A stretch of DNA of 64,000 bases from Jackrogersella multiformis. Taxonomy: Eukaryota > Ascomycota > Sordariomycetes > Xylariales > Hypoxylaceae. A program made the translations under genes and the position numbers. The first letter of the stretch is position 1. The number at the start of each line of letters is the position of its first letter. The stretch spans positions 62,001 to 126,000 of the forward strand of contig CADCXD010000018.1 in NCBI GenBank assembly GCA_902806575.1, given 5' to 3'. Positions 9,284 to 20,751 of the stretch are shown here, in pieces. The notes under the pieces are model-generated. The model was not told the DNA's origin. It saw only the letters and a list, made by a program, of their open reading frames with translations, and did not search any database.

Positions 9284-11272
9284 ATGGAGCACCAGACAGA
9301 CAGAGGCTCACGGCCGGATCTCATCGATGAATTCGAGAAGATCTACGATGATCATAAATCCGCTATGAACGAGCACGTCGTAAGAGTCAAGGAGATTCTA
9401 CAGAAGGCGATGGAGGATGGCATGATAGGGGCAACCCCCATAACGACGGAGATCATGGAGCTTGGATCGGCTCAGGATTCCCTCCGAAGACTACTGGTCA
9501 CCCGGATGGAACAACAAGACCTCAAGCCTTCCGAAACCTTAGAGAGCTTGATAGGTACCATTTACGACTTTGGAAGTGTAAAATTACCTTCGTGCTCCTC
9601 GAAAGACGTTGAGAAGATCGTCTCTTTCCTCCGAAAATGCGAGCAAGTTGAACTGGTGCAGATTACCCGTACATCCCCGGGCGATACAGACACTGTCGAC
9701 CTTGAGGACCACGCCATATTAGAAACGGAGCCGGCTGTTAACGAGAAGCCTTCTACGGAATATCATACAACGTACGTAGTCGTGGGGCTGCGAGGTGACG
9801 TGATCCCAAAGCACCACGATGGATCTCAGTTCATGGTTGAGATTCAGATTAACGAGATGTCAAATCAGTCGAAAGACAAGAGTGTATCGACTGGCGACGA
9901 GTACAAGTTCGGTCCATGGCTGGCCAACTACTATAAAGAGTACTTGCTTCGCCTCGATGGGGTGGAAACTCCACCAGCCTGGGTGGAACTGGACCAACTG
10001 TTCGATGTTCTACGGTCCAGCGGGGGGGATATACCTGGAAACCTGAAAATACTTCTGGACGAGTTCTCAAAGAACTGGGGGTCATGGGAACTAATGAAAT
10101 CCAAGGACATCAAAAATTATCATTTGCCTCTATACTTGCTTGATTTCAAGTTCCGCCTCGAGACTGAGACGACTCCGCGATTTTCCTCAGATGTAGTGAC
10201 GGATCGGACACAGAAGACAGCTTCGGAAGCAAGATACCTCGCTTTTCGCGTAATTCATTCCATTAATATGGCTGAATACCTGGGCATCAGAAGATTATTC
10301 ATGCAGACGATCGAGAAAGGATTACCAAGTCCGAGTGAGCTGCCACGACCGTCTGTCATCGACTTCCTTGACTTGTTGCATCCACAGCACCCACGTCTGG
10401 ATCGTGACTCCGAATTGAAAATCATCGACTTTTGCAAAGCATTCCTAGATGCCGGGGCCAACAATGAGTATTTGTACCCAATGTTACCTATCCGGCTTAC
10501 CGACATTGGCCACGTCGTGTGTCCTACCAGCAGCACCAAGCCCCCCTACGACGACAATTTCGCAGTTGTTCCGCGATGGATTTGCGAATTATTGGACAAC
10601 TCAGAATGCATTAATCGTATCCCGCGTGTACTTGAATTTGCAGAGACCATTAGCCACTACCCATTTAACACTGATGAACACTCTCTGGCCTTCTGGCTGG
10701 ATTGCCTTGATATCGACTCGCCAGCAAATCTTCTCAAGAACGATCCGTTGGAGCCATCCATGGTTATCACTGGTAATACTGACAAGTACTATTATATTGA
10801 GTTTGACTTTTTGAGAAAGGGGTATTTTGAGCCCACAAGGTCCGGTAAATCTAGTTGGCGATATGTCTCCCAGGATCCTACCCGGTGGACTGTTCACAAG
10901 ATCGACTTGTCCGAGATCATCCCCAAACACAATATCGAGAGGAGAACTAGTTCGAGCAAGTGGATTGATTTCGCTAATTGCCTGAAACCCGATTGCTGCG
11001 CTACTGTCAAAAATGGCGGCGTGGGAACCTCTGAGCAATACTCTTTCAAGTTTAGAGACTGTTCGTTTACGTTTGGGAATCGCGAGTCTGCTAATGATTT
11101 TACCATGTCGTATAAATTTATACGTCCCGGTGTGGATGTTCTTGTGGGAAGTCTTATGACAGGGGATGCAGAGATTCAGGAGGAAAGCGAGGACGATCCT
11201 AAATGGGTGTTTAGATGCATGGATCCGAGAAAGAATAGGAGAATCCGTCTATTAGACGAGACGCTAGATTAG
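9284..11272 (+). CDS. Hypothetical protein with degenerate RelA/SpoT-like N-terminal domain
   Basis: An intronless 662-residue protein with no signal peptide or membrane segment. Residues 15-195 follow the layout of the RelA/SpoT nucleotidyltransferase fold: a long N-terminal helix, then AQDSLRRLLVTRM (residues 63-75) at the position of the usual SPESLxxKLxRK helix, then IYDFGSVKLPSCSSKDVEKI (93-112) where synthetases have DIxGxRI...D, then EYHTTYVVVGL (159-169) matching the YxxxH strand, and VEIQIN (185-190) matching the terminal EIQ strand. In active ppGpp synthetases the strand positions include Arg after DxxG and His after Tyr; here they read Lys and Tyr, so catalysis may be lost or altered. 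The last 430 residues are unrecognised, mixed helical and strand-like. Family assignment is my own pattern match and is not proven. A TATA-like element lies upstream. It stands alone between two gaps. Confidence 0.6.
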   Translation: MEHQTDRGSRPDLIDEFEKIYDDHKSAMNEHVVRVKEILQKAMEDGMIGATPITTEIMELGSAQDSLRRLLVTRMEQQDLKPSETLESLIGTIYDFGSVKLPSCSSKDVEKIVSFLRKCEQVELVQITRTSPGDTDTVDLEDHAILETEPAVNEKPSTEYHTTYVVVGLRGDVIPKHHDGSQFMVEIQINEMSNQSKDKSVSTGDEYKFGPWLANYYKEYLLRLDGVETPPAWVELDQLFDVLRSSGGDIPGNLKILLDEFSKNWGSWELMKSKDIKNYHLPLYLLDFKFRLETETTPRFSSDVVTDRTQKTASEARYLAFRVIHSINMAEYLGIRRLFMQTIEKGLPSPSELPRPSVIDFLDLLHPQHPRLDRDSELKIIDFCKAFLDAGANNEYLYPMLPIRLTDIGHVVCPTSSTKPPYDDNFAVVPRWICELLDNSECINRIPRVLEFAETISHYPFNTDEHSLAFWLDCLDIDSPANLLKNDPLEPSMVITGNTDKYYYIEFDFLRKGYFEPTRSGKSSWRYVSQDPTRWTVHKIDLSEIIPKHNIERRTSSSKWIDFANCLKPDCCATVKNGGVGTSEQYSFKFRDCSFTFGNRESANDFTMSYKFIRPGVDVLVGSLMTGDAEIQEESEDDPKWVFRCMDPRKNRRIRLLDETLD

Positions 11273-11961
11273 TCCTAGTTGAGGGATACGAGTCGGGCTT
11301 GGAAGCTATACACCAAATAGGGATGGGTGAGGTGGTAAGGATATGGATGGTTTCCTTTTAGTAATTTCTTAGTATAATTTTAATTCCGAGTGTTATTCTT
11401 ATAAACTTGGAATTATATAGGCGTCGGGAATGATGGGCAGACGTACGTGATGTAAGCAATGCACTGCGGTCTGCTTCAGTCTAAGACGTCAAGCGGATCA
11501 TTTATCGAGCTGTAGATAATATAGCTGCCACTCCTAAGCTGTTTCTCTCATTCAGGGATCGTATTAATTTCCACTACCTAGGTAGCATGAGTCTTTCCGT
11601 AGAGCGCTTACTATCATCATGACCCTCGCTTCCTAAAGTAAACAGACTTAAAACAAGGACCTGGAGAATAGGTAGTAGCTTAGAGTGGGTTTTCTCTCCT
11701 GGACTATTAAAACACTATCATTCTAGAAGCCAGGTGCTTTATTTTCGGGACTGTAGTCACACACATGGGACTGACCCATCTAATCCCTCAAGTAACAGAC
11801 CCTCGCAGCGAAAACTTGTGCTAGGTACGCATGCTTTAATTGCTCCAGCTACGCCATAACCACGTGTATCCAAGCCTCCCTTTCTAGTATCAACTCGACG
11901 CCTTGGATTGTCTTTGCGGCACACGTATCGAACACTTCGACAACAGCACATCCCTAACCAT
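11273..11961. other. Intergenic, no gene seen
   Basis: This stretch holds the 3' sides of two convergent genes. One CTACCTAGGTAG palindrome occurs near 11574. Nothing else is supported. Confidence 0.6.
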
Positions 11962-12843
11962 CTAATGCTGCAGCACAACGGGCTTTCCCCTCTCCCAATT
12001 ATGAATCGTGTCTCTAATATTAACCCAGTATCGTAACCTCTCGACCTCCGCCTTTGCGGCCAGCACAGCGCCCTCCCCGAAAGCTTTAGCGAGCTTGTCC
12101 TCGCTCTCCTTAATCCTGGCCTCATTCTCAACCCGCAGGGGCTCGAGGTCTTCTTCGGCATCCGCCTCCTCGATGGCCTCGCGCGTCTCCAGTACCAGCA
12201 TGAGCAGGGCGGGATCCTCTACGCGCGCCGTCTCCTCATTGGCCACGTCCCACCCCTGCAGATGTAGTAAGTACTGGGCGCGGAGCAGCGGGTGCGCCAG
12301 CGTGCGGTACGCATCGTTGATGCGCGCGGACGCCGCCTCCGCGCGGCGCTTCTCGAGGCCCGGGGGCGCGACGTCCGGGTGCGCTGTGGCTTGCAAGGTG
12401 AGGAACTCGCGGCGTAGCGCGCGCACGTCTATGGCGAAGGGTCCGTTGGGCGGAGGGCCTGAGGGCAAGGTTTGGGGAAAGAGGGAGTAGTGCGTTGGTG
12501 CTGGCTTGGTCTGCTTTGGCTCTTCGCGGGCCCCTAGTTCGGCTTCGGCTTCGGCTTCAGCTGCTTCAATGGCTTCTGCCGGGTGCGCGGAGGAGGACGC
12601 CGAGCTGTTTATCGTGCGGCGAGGTTGCGGTATGGTAGTGCGGCTGATGCGATTGATGGCTTGCGATCTGCTCGTGGTGGGTATTAAACTAGTAGGCTGG
12701 CAAGGAGGAAGAGCTCTTCTTGGGGCGGGAGTGGAGAGGGCGGTGGCTTGGACGAATCCCTTCGATGGTGCATGGTTCTGCTGCTGATGCTTGCAGACGT
12801 CACAGACGCGCCGCAGCGGTCTTCGAGGGAGTGAAGATCTCAT
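11962..12843 (-). CDS. jac1: Mitochondrial J-type co-chaperone Jac1/HscB
   Basis: A single exon of 293 residues. The N-terminal 80 residues are Arg/Ser/Pro-rich with almost no acidic residues, a typical mitochondrial presequence plus linker, and are followed by an acidic spacer. The J domain starts near residue 118 (THYSLFP) and carries the invariant HPD at 155-157 (TAHPDVAPP), then INDAYRTLAHPLLRAQYLL. The C-terminal HscB oligomerisation domain follows (ETREAIEEADAEEDLEPL near 220, then a coiled region to ERGKPVVLQH). Jac1 brings the Isu scaffold with its Fe-S cluster to the Hsp70 Ssq1 and triggers ATP hydrolysis for cluster transfer in the matrix. HscB-type length is normal once the presequence is subtracted. 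A Cys pair near residue 14 (CDVC) recalls the N-terminal Cys motif of some eukaryotic HscB proteins, but a second pair is not clear. Confidence 0.93.
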   Translation of the reverse strand: MRSSLPRRPLRRVCDVCKHQQQNHAPSKGFVQATALSTPAPRRALPPCQPTSLIPTTSRSQAINRISRTTIPQPRRTINSSASSSAHPAEAIEAAEAEAEAELGAREEPKQTKPAPTHYSLFPQTLPSGPPPNGPFAIDVRALRREFLTLQATAHPDVAPPGLEKRRAEAASARINDAYRTLAHPLLRAQYLLHLQGWDVANEETARVEDPALLMLVLETREAIEEADAEEDLEPLRVENEARIKESEDKLAKAFGEGAVLAAKAEVERLRYWVNIRDTIHNWERGKPVVLQH

Positions 12844-13480
12844 TAGCCTGGAATACCTAGATAGCCACGGCCAATTTGTATGATTCTAATGTAGATAAAT
12901 CTAGTAGTGTACATAGAATCTAAGTATCGTGTGCCGGGTACTTCAAGCGTGAATGTAAGATGTATGATGTAGTTGGTTAAGTGATGAAAGGTGGTGAAAG
13001 TGAAATTATTAGGCATTGGAGTCACTTGGAGAAAGGAATAAAATCGGGGACAATGACGTCTTGCCACGGCTTTGGCTTTGCTCGGGCTTGCTCGGCGCCG
13101 ATGGTCGGGATTCAGTGTTACTAGCTGGAGGTCACGGAAAATCGCCCCCTTTTTGTTACATGCAGTATAAACACTATACTAGGTACCTATTAGGAATCAT
13201 GATGCTTTTGCATAGAAATATAATTCGCAACTCGGAAATAACTCTGATTACTAGGTAGACAGAGTATCCTAGTATGATCGTAGATGTAAATAATTATTAA
13301 CACAGGAGTCACACCAGTTGCCTTCCTCTGCTTCCACAAAAGCCCATAAATACACATAGATCTCTCATCACACCCCTCCTTTTCCGGTTTCTTGAAGAGG
13401 GTATATATATATACATAAACATATGCCACAGATAATTACCGTCTCAACGCTGTATCCACTCACTCACTCATCCGCCCCGC
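12844..13480. other. Intergenic: promoter of jac1 and 3' side of the F-box gene
   Basis: No gene is supported. A CTAGGTACCTA motif occurs near 13180 and a short TA-repeat near 13403. Confidence 0.6.
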
Positions 13481-16400
13481 TCAAGCCAGCTCAACAGGTT
13501 GCCACCGCCCACGCTCTGTATGGAACCATCTCTCACGGTCCTTCTTGTCAATCACATTCCCGCTATACGTATTCCAGCGGCCCGTACACCCTTCTCTACC
13601 CTCGATTTTGAGGTTCTCGCCTCCATCGCCGAGGAAATCCGAAATATCAACGAGGCCGCCGTTCTCGTCGGTAGCGCCCTCATCCGGTGTAACGCAGTAG
13701 TGAATCTTCGATTCAGTCTCCCCTATGAAACCTGCAAGACCATACTTCTCGGTCACGGTCCCATCATCGTCTATCACGTTCACGGTGAAACGCGGTGTTT
13801 GCCGCGCCGCCTCTAGTCTGCTCTGTGCCGCGAGCCGTGACTGCGAGAGGTTGCTCGATACCTTAGATGGGATGAGTTGATCCTCCATCGGGAAACTGAG
13901 ACCAAAAGGCGATTTGTTTGGAGTCTTGGGCGTACTAGGAGTTGTCGGCGTTGCCGGAGGGCTGGGCCGCGACGTGCACTTAGTAATAAGGCCACGGAAC
14001 TGTTCACTGACCATTTCAATATTTTCCACAGGTTTACAAAGCGCCTGGAAAATTCCATCTGGGTCGTTAGGTGTCCTCAGAGTTCGAAGCGATGGGAACC
14101 CGTTCGCTACTATACTCTTCTCCAGTATTGAGTCCGCCACGTTGGCGCATGATTGATGACCTGTGATGTCCCAGTGTAACTTTCGTAACGAGGGCGACGC
14201 TAGATATGGAAATAGCCAAATCATTTCATTTGGCGGCATGATTGGCATGGAATTTTGCACCAAAGTGAAGGACTCTAATTCTGGTAGGTTCGAGAGAATC
14301 TGGCTAACTGCAGGTAATGAGTCCACGTCTACATGCTGAAGAGTGAGCTTCCTGATCGACCGGCTCGAAGGACGCCTTACGAAAGACGAAAGACCCTCGC
14401 TGGATACGCCCACGAGGTGCGATAAACAGAGGGTGTGTAGCGACGGCAGTGAGAGTAGATTTGCGTCGCTAAAGGCTGTGAAGGGCAAGTGAGAAAGATG
14501 AATATTCTGAAGCCCCGACAGGCGAGATACTATGTCTGGAATGAGGGATATTGGCGTGAGTGTCGCTCCTGGGAGGCAATGCATCGAAAGAGTTTTTAAA
14601 TGCTCCCAGTCTATATGAAGCTCGAGGAAATCTTCACTTTGTTCAGGTAGAAGGTCTCCAGGGGCTTCTTGATAATTCGGGTTCTCTGAATTTAGCAGCG
14701 CCGCGGCGTTTGATAGACGGCGCTTTCTCTGAAATTGAGAGGATTCCAGAGTCCAATGCATCTCTACCAGTTTGCGCCTAGTCGACAAAGCATGGAATAG
14801 ACGACTGAATGAGAAATCGTGGTTCTGGTGGAAGCCGACTAATCGTTCAAAATTGGGACATGCCATAATAACAGAAGCCACTAAATTCTGGTAGAGGTCC
14901 AGAGGGACACCCTGAGGTAGTGCTGGAGCTTTTAGACTATGAACCATTGCTGCAAGCTCTGGGTTCGACCTTAATGTCCGCCGAAGCAGGACAAGGCGAG
15001 AGCCGAAATTCAGCTTGTATCGCTTCTTTTGCGCATGTGAATCTGCACCGACAAGCTGAATATCCTCGTACCTACACGTCTAGTCAGTTCTCCATCGTCC
15101 ACTTTGATGCTGCTGCTACACAACTCACAATGCAACTCGAGCAACTTTCATTAGCTTCCGTGCCGATACGGCAACAGAGCACAGATCCCTCATCATACAT
15201 GTTGCACAACTTGTGCTGCCAGGTTTCAGATGTAGCTTCTTTAACTGGTCTAAAATAAGCCCCAAGACCTCGTCGGGTAGAGCAGCAAAGAGCTCCCCTG
15301 TTTCTCTCCTTCGTCTATATTGTTTAATCGGCGCTGGTCGCTGCCAGCCGTACTCCGGCCTCCTTGGACTCGAATTCCAAGATTCGATGCTCGTTCTGCT
15401 GCTAGCCGGGCTCGCAAGAATAGCGTCGAAAGTATCATTCGTTTTGACGGAGCTTGTAACGCTTGAAGCGCTGCTCGAAGGTCTCCTAGATCGATTATAC
15501 GCTAAAGGCCGCGTATCGATTTGTGCATAGTTGCCCATCATGGCTGGCGGAAGGTTGGCTGGTCGTTGCGCTTGCTGAGCGTATGCTGGCCTAATTGCGT
15601 TGAAGCTCGAGCGATCGGTCCTCGTAATGGATTCCTTTGCCGAAGATTCTCGCATTGCAAAAGAATCAGGAGTAAATCCGGGGTTGTGGGAAGCGTATGA
15701 AGGTCCAGAAGCGATTGTGGAGCCCATCACATAAGAACCTGAGGACGCTACGGGTTTCAATAAGTTATCGTGGAATCTCGGTCGCAACGCCACTGCAGAT
15801 GCGGATTGAGATCTGTGATGTCTTGTGAATCTAGAAGAAAAAAAAGAAAGGAGGTTAGCAAGAATGACAACTCGGCAAAGAAGAATACATGTTCGAATAT
15901 CGAGGTGAAGATCGTCGTATTTAGATGGGTCCACAGAGATTAAAAAAACCAGGCATGCCTTGCATCATCTGGGTTGACGAACTTTTTTTGGTAGCTCGAG
16001 CGAAGTCGTTATGTAGCCCTAGACCTGTTGGTCAAAGATCCATGGTACTGTAGTACACCTTTCTGACTTATCGACCAACTACCGGACCAACTAGCCTGTT
16101 GATGTCTAGTGTAGACTAGAAACTACGTAGTCCTAGGTAGGATAGTTCAAGCGAGGCGGCCACTTGGCTGTTGGTAGGGAGGCTGAATTATTTTTCTCGT
16201 GTCGCCCATCGCTGTGGAAATTAACCAAACCCCTGACAACCCAATTGTGCCCCTTAGGCACTCGGTATATTACTTCGGGAACACTAACGTAGTTGAATAC
16301 CTAGGTATGGTGTGATACCATATGTAGGTAGGCAATGAAGAAAGAATAGTAATGCGACGTTGAGCTTCGGCCGCGACAATTGCAAATAGTAAGCTAGAAC

Positions 16401-16823
16401 AATAGATCGGAACATCCAACCAACTTTGGTAATCGACGTTACTAATTACACTAGAAATAGATGCGTCTTAAGAGAAACAGATTGCAGATGTGGTTCATGA
16501 GCTGAAACGAAGGCTGATCTCATCACGCCTCTAGCCATTCGGGGAATTTGTAACATAAAGAGGAAAACTTACAGGGTTCTAAAATTGGAGTCGGTGGCTT
16601 CAATCTGGATTGTCTGGCTCTGGTTGTGGAAACGATCCTCAACACCGGCGACTGATCGGACTTCTGGCGACTGCGACTTGGCTGGCTTCTGATCGTTTGT
16701 TTTGGCTGGCAGCGAATTTCTCTTCTGAATCTTTCGAGCAGAAGGTCGAGGTTTAAAGAGATGGGCATACGCAAGTGCCGCACGCGACGATCCGGCCGAG
16801 TTTAACGATGTAGTAGTATCCAT
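13481..16823 (-). CDS. F-box protein with leucine-rich C-terminal region, 3 exons
   Basis: Exons 16823-16573, 15830-15129 and 15071-13481 join to 847 residues. The junctions are GTAAGT/CTTCTAG (intron 1, 742 bp) and GTGAGT/TGTAG (intron 2, 57 bp). The first 260 residues are Ser/Arg-rich and disordered. An F-box-like helix set lies at about 264-320 (FAALPDEVLGLILDQLKKL... RDLCSVAVSARKLMKVARVALYEDI), interrupted by a short Cys-containing loop and crossed by intron 2. Leu-rich repeats follow (LPSLHTLCLSHLVGV, LPELESFTLVQ, LRKLHWDITGH), then a Ser/Thr/Pro linker and a compact Trp-containing end. F-box proteins bind Skp1 and present substrates to cullin-1 ligases; the substrate is unknown. The first exon depends on intron 1, which is long for this window, so a shorter 5' end is possible. 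Another Met lies 12 codons upstream of the chosen start. Confidence 0.75.
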
Positions 16824-18998
16824 TATTGAAGGACCGTCTGGCCAGGTCCGAATTCTCAATACGTTACACTTTAAGGGGCAGGGTAACTTCAGTACCCTAA
16901 GCCTTAGTATGGTTGCGCTTTGAGCTTGCTCCGGTATTCATCGATAGAAATTGGTGAGTTGAGAAATCTTTCTTCTAGACAAGTCTCGACATACCAATCT
17001 CACCACGGCACTGTTTCCTCAATGTAGGAATTTAGGAATCGAAAGCATTAGTAATGAAAGAAATACTTCGTACGATGGGGACGACGACTTTATGAGTTTG
17101 AAAGATGGCAGACTCAAATCCATCCCAAAGCAGAGACGATATTCTTCAGGGTCGAGAACCGCGTAAGCCTCAAACCAGATGTGAACAACTAATGAGCCGA
17201 ATAAGGAACAGGGTTAGAACAAGCTCAAATATGATCTACTAGTATCAACTTTGATCTAGACACTAGCGATCACGTCGAACAGCCGCAATATGAACGTGCT
17301 TCGGCGAGCGTTGAAAGCTCAGGATGAAATTTATCTAGAACAGGCGTGCGGACCTGGTGACCTTTTCAAGAAGCATGTCGTCCAAGGTTGTCAGCACGCG
17401 GCGGAGCATACCTACCGGGTATATACTACGTAGTATGTTGGCCATTCCGGTATCGTGGTGCCGACATCATCCAATAGGCTCCAGTGGCTGCGCCAAGGTG
17501 GCTACAGCCGGTCAAGTTTTCTCACGCGCCGCAAGGATGATCTCAGCAGCAATTGGATATTAAATGCCTTTGACGGTGAAAAAGTTGGCCGATTTTGTAA
17601 CAGACTAGCCGATAGTCGTGTTTCTTCTGGCCAGCTCTACTAAAATTCGTTGCCTGTTCCTGGCGCGTGTTCTTCAAGCTCCAGAGACATTACGTGAGTA
17701 TGGCTGAAGAGCTGAGCGACGCCAGCGTATGAAAGCGAAGCAAGGCCTTAAGCGGTAAGGGGCTAAATGCTGCTTATAATAGCTACCTAGGTAGGTAGGC
17801 TTGCTGCTCGGTGGAAGTCAGGGCGGTACTATTAAGCGGTAGGGCCAACAGATATGCCTCCCTCGGACGTGGGCGCAGAGAAGCTCGTCCGATTTGCAAC
17901 GCATGAATCGCGGGGTCATGATGGCCAAGTCGAACGGAGCGGGCGAATACATTAAAAGCGGATGATAAGTTTAGGCGAACAGGCGAATCGAGAACCTCTT
18001 GATTCTTGATCGATGAAACCTCCCCGCTTGGGTTTAATCCACAGTTCAGTGTTACCGAGAAATTCAATACACGGAGCTATAGTGCCGTGGACACACTGCA
18101 TAATACGGTAGAATGTGTATGGCGTTGAAGCCCAGTACCTAGTGTGTGGGTTGTGGTGTGCATGTAGTGTGCGGCTAGGTGCCTAGGTAGGTGAGCTCAT
18201 CCAATTCCATGTACCAGTAAAACGACATTGGACCTATTGCAGCATTAAAAGCCTTGAGTTTTGCCTAGATGTCCGTTCGTTGATGTAGGTAGGAAAAAGT
18301 AAAAGATGAAATTGAAGATCCCAAGATAAAAGCTGGGATGATAACGAACTACCTAGGTACCTAGCATATGTACACCTATTATATATGCTTATCGATAAAT
18401 AGCCGATATGCGGGGATATGTACCTAAGATACCAGGGTAACCTAGGTACTTAATCTAATCAGCCCCTTTTACCCCTTTATTGTGTCAACACAGTTTTCAC
18501 CAGTGCCAACTATGGTTTATAGGTATGTTGAAGGAGACTAAGTTCCGAATATACAATATATGCAGCAGTCTATATCGTATAAAACCACGCTCTCAGGCAT
18601 TATCATTAGCATTAAAGCCTTATACGATAGTCTCACTTTATCGAACGTTGGTTCTCACTAGGTAGGTTACTAGGTAGGTAAGTAGTACTATATTATTACA
18701 TGTACATTGCAATCGCTAGTCGCAATTTCATGAATAAATCCAAATAGCCTTTTAACTATGTAGATTAGAATAGAACAATGAAGATTTATATTTAACCATC
18801 TTCTGATGATTCAAGAAGACTTTCAAATGCCTATCATGCTAGGTTAGACATTTAAACCAGTACAATACCTAGTTGCACACGACTGCTTTCTGATACTCAT
18901 TCCCTACATTACAAAGATCATAGATATACCAAACTGGAGGATCTCTGGTGGCCTTCAAGATTACCTATCCAGACACATTCAATACATACCTACTCAAC
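16824..18998. other. Intergenic, repeat-motif-rich, no gene seen
   Basis: Small open frames occur on both strands but none has protein-like composition or splice partners. ACCTAGGT-type palindromes cluster at 17785-17800, 18175-18190, 18350-18362, 18437-18450 and 18657-18680. Confidence 0.55.
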
Positions 18999-19787
18999 AT
19001 GTTTCGCCGTCAGCCCCCCGCAACTCCGTGTCCATACTTTTTCGAAAATCTATGGCGGAAAGTAAACTCTTGGAAAAAGGGCAACCTCTCGAATACTTGG
19101 GGTTTCGTCGTTTACCGCACAACATACGACGACCAAGAGTTATGGGAGAAATATCTATCCTACATGCGAGCATGTGTCATGAGGTCTCTGGAACCGTGGG
19201 ACAACCCCACGATTCGAGGAAGAGAACAGGTCCTATGCGGGGATGTGAAGTTAGCATTTGAGATTATTACGAAGGAGGACGAAGTGAGCCTTAACGGAAA
19301 ATCTTTGAATCAGGTTCGTGATATCTTTCGCCATTGGGTCGGTTCCGTCTCAACCGAAGAGAGAACAGGGTGTCTCGATCCGCGTTACAACTACTTCTTA
19401 TATGTCGATAAAGACATGCTAGATATATTTGGAGAGGTCATTAATGCTCGTCGACACAAGGAAGAGCCTCATTTCCTGACCGAGGAAGTGGTGGTTATTG
19501 CAGTAAAGGCACCGTTTGTCAATTATGATAAATGCCTGTCCGACGAAAGTGACGATAGCTATGACACTCATAAGAGCTGGCAGTATATGTAAGTAATGCT
19601 AACCTTTAACATAAGTCTGTTGCTAACATTTGAAATCATAAGAAACTTGAAGGCAATTCCAAAATTGTACGATGAGCTCATGGCTAGCAGCTCAGCTTGG
19701 CTTGCACACCTTACATTCCCACCACATGTTAGGAATGATGATCAACATTACCTGAAGCGCTTCTTCCAAACCAAACGAGTTAGGTGA
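18999..19787 (+). CDS. Conserved fungal protein of unknown function, 2 exons
   Basis: Exons 18999-19588 and 19643-19787 join in frame to 244 residues (GTAAGT donor, two TGCTAAC branch sites). The core FENLWRKVNSWKKGNLSNTWGFVVYRTTY (about residues 11-39) followed by an alternating-charge region is a layout I recognise from a large, lineage-expanded family of uncharacterised mould proteins, often found several times per genome in accessory regions; no function is established as far as I know. There is no signal peptide or membrane segment. The frame is open 25 codons upstream to a stop at 18921, without an ATG, so I start at the first Met (MFRRQPPATPCPYFF); an upstream coding exon is possible. 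The end KRFFQTKRVR is basic. Confidence 0.7.
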
Positions 19788-20044
19788 TTAGGAGACTATA
19801 ACTATGTATATATAAATGAACCTTCTACCCTTAGATCTTAAGTAACCTAAGGGTTCGTTAATAACACGGTGAAACCAAGATTGCCGTTTGCTTGTTACAT
19901 TAATACCTAATAGCTCAGTTAAAACTTCCTAACAAAAGATTAGAATGTGATTTTAAATTAGGTGTAAAAAAACGACATGATAATAACCCAAAAAAACCAA
20001 GTACTCAAAGCAAAAGGTCTTGACGTATAATAACCCTCATAAAC

Positions 20045-20751
20045 TCAGGTCACACACACGTACCCATCTTCCATCATGCTGAGAAGATGTCGGGCGACAT
20101 GCTTAACCTCAAAATGCGACTTTTCTGCTCGCATGACTCCTTCCATCCAGTGCTGGCAGTTTATAGTGCTTTCGTTATTCTCACCATTGAGAATCTGATA
20201 AGAATTGACATGACTGGCTGGAAGGTTACCATTAAAGTAAAATTGAAATGCAATCGCACCAGGTCTCTTCACTAGGTTAACTCACGAATGGCAAGCGGTA
20301 AAATTAAGTTACTTGCTTGAATAGCGCCATGATATCTTCCGCCAGGTCGAATGTTAGCCTCCATGGAATCATAAGCAGTGTGTGCGGCATTATGAACAAC
20401 TTCAGAAACAGAGATGTGTCTCTTTCCAGGAAATTGGTTTGGATAGGACCAGTGGTGCAGCAGTTTTAAGCATTTGTGGAAGATCTCCCCTTCAATACGT
20501 AGCCCATCCCACATAGTCCAAAGCAAGCATCTAGTCTCTAAGACGGAGGGATGAAAGTAGGCTCTGGTTGTGTTTCAATGATTGATATATATTTCCAACA
20601 GCCCAGTCATATACTGTGACCACACCATCAATGGCCTTTTGTCTTCTTCTTTTATGAACGATCGGAGAAACTTCAGTAGGGCTTGGTTCCTGCGAGAAAA
20701 CTAAAATAAATACCTAGTGAATCCATTTTCTGCGAGCTGAAGGTATAGCAT
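20045..20751 (-). pseudogene. Frameshifted remnant of a fungal protein-coding gene
   Basis: Two minus-strand reading segments look like one protein but do not connect. Segment A, 20689-20531, reads 52 residues (EPSPTEVSPIV...RRRQKAIDGVVTVYDWAVG...SLLSSLRLRD) to a TAG. Segment B begins within the same bases in another frame (LETRCLLWTMWDGL) and continues to 20313, then, across a 41-bp GTAACT...CTAG intron, from 20271 to 20045 (RPGAIAFQFYFNGNLPASHV ... GYVCVT). The sense of A flows directly into B with a one-base shift at about 20535-20545, and no intron can fit there. The 5' end (ATG at 20751) also fails to join segment A in frame. No domain is recognised. Both lesions point to a decayed gene, although an assembly error cannot be excluded. 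Confidence 0.55.
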
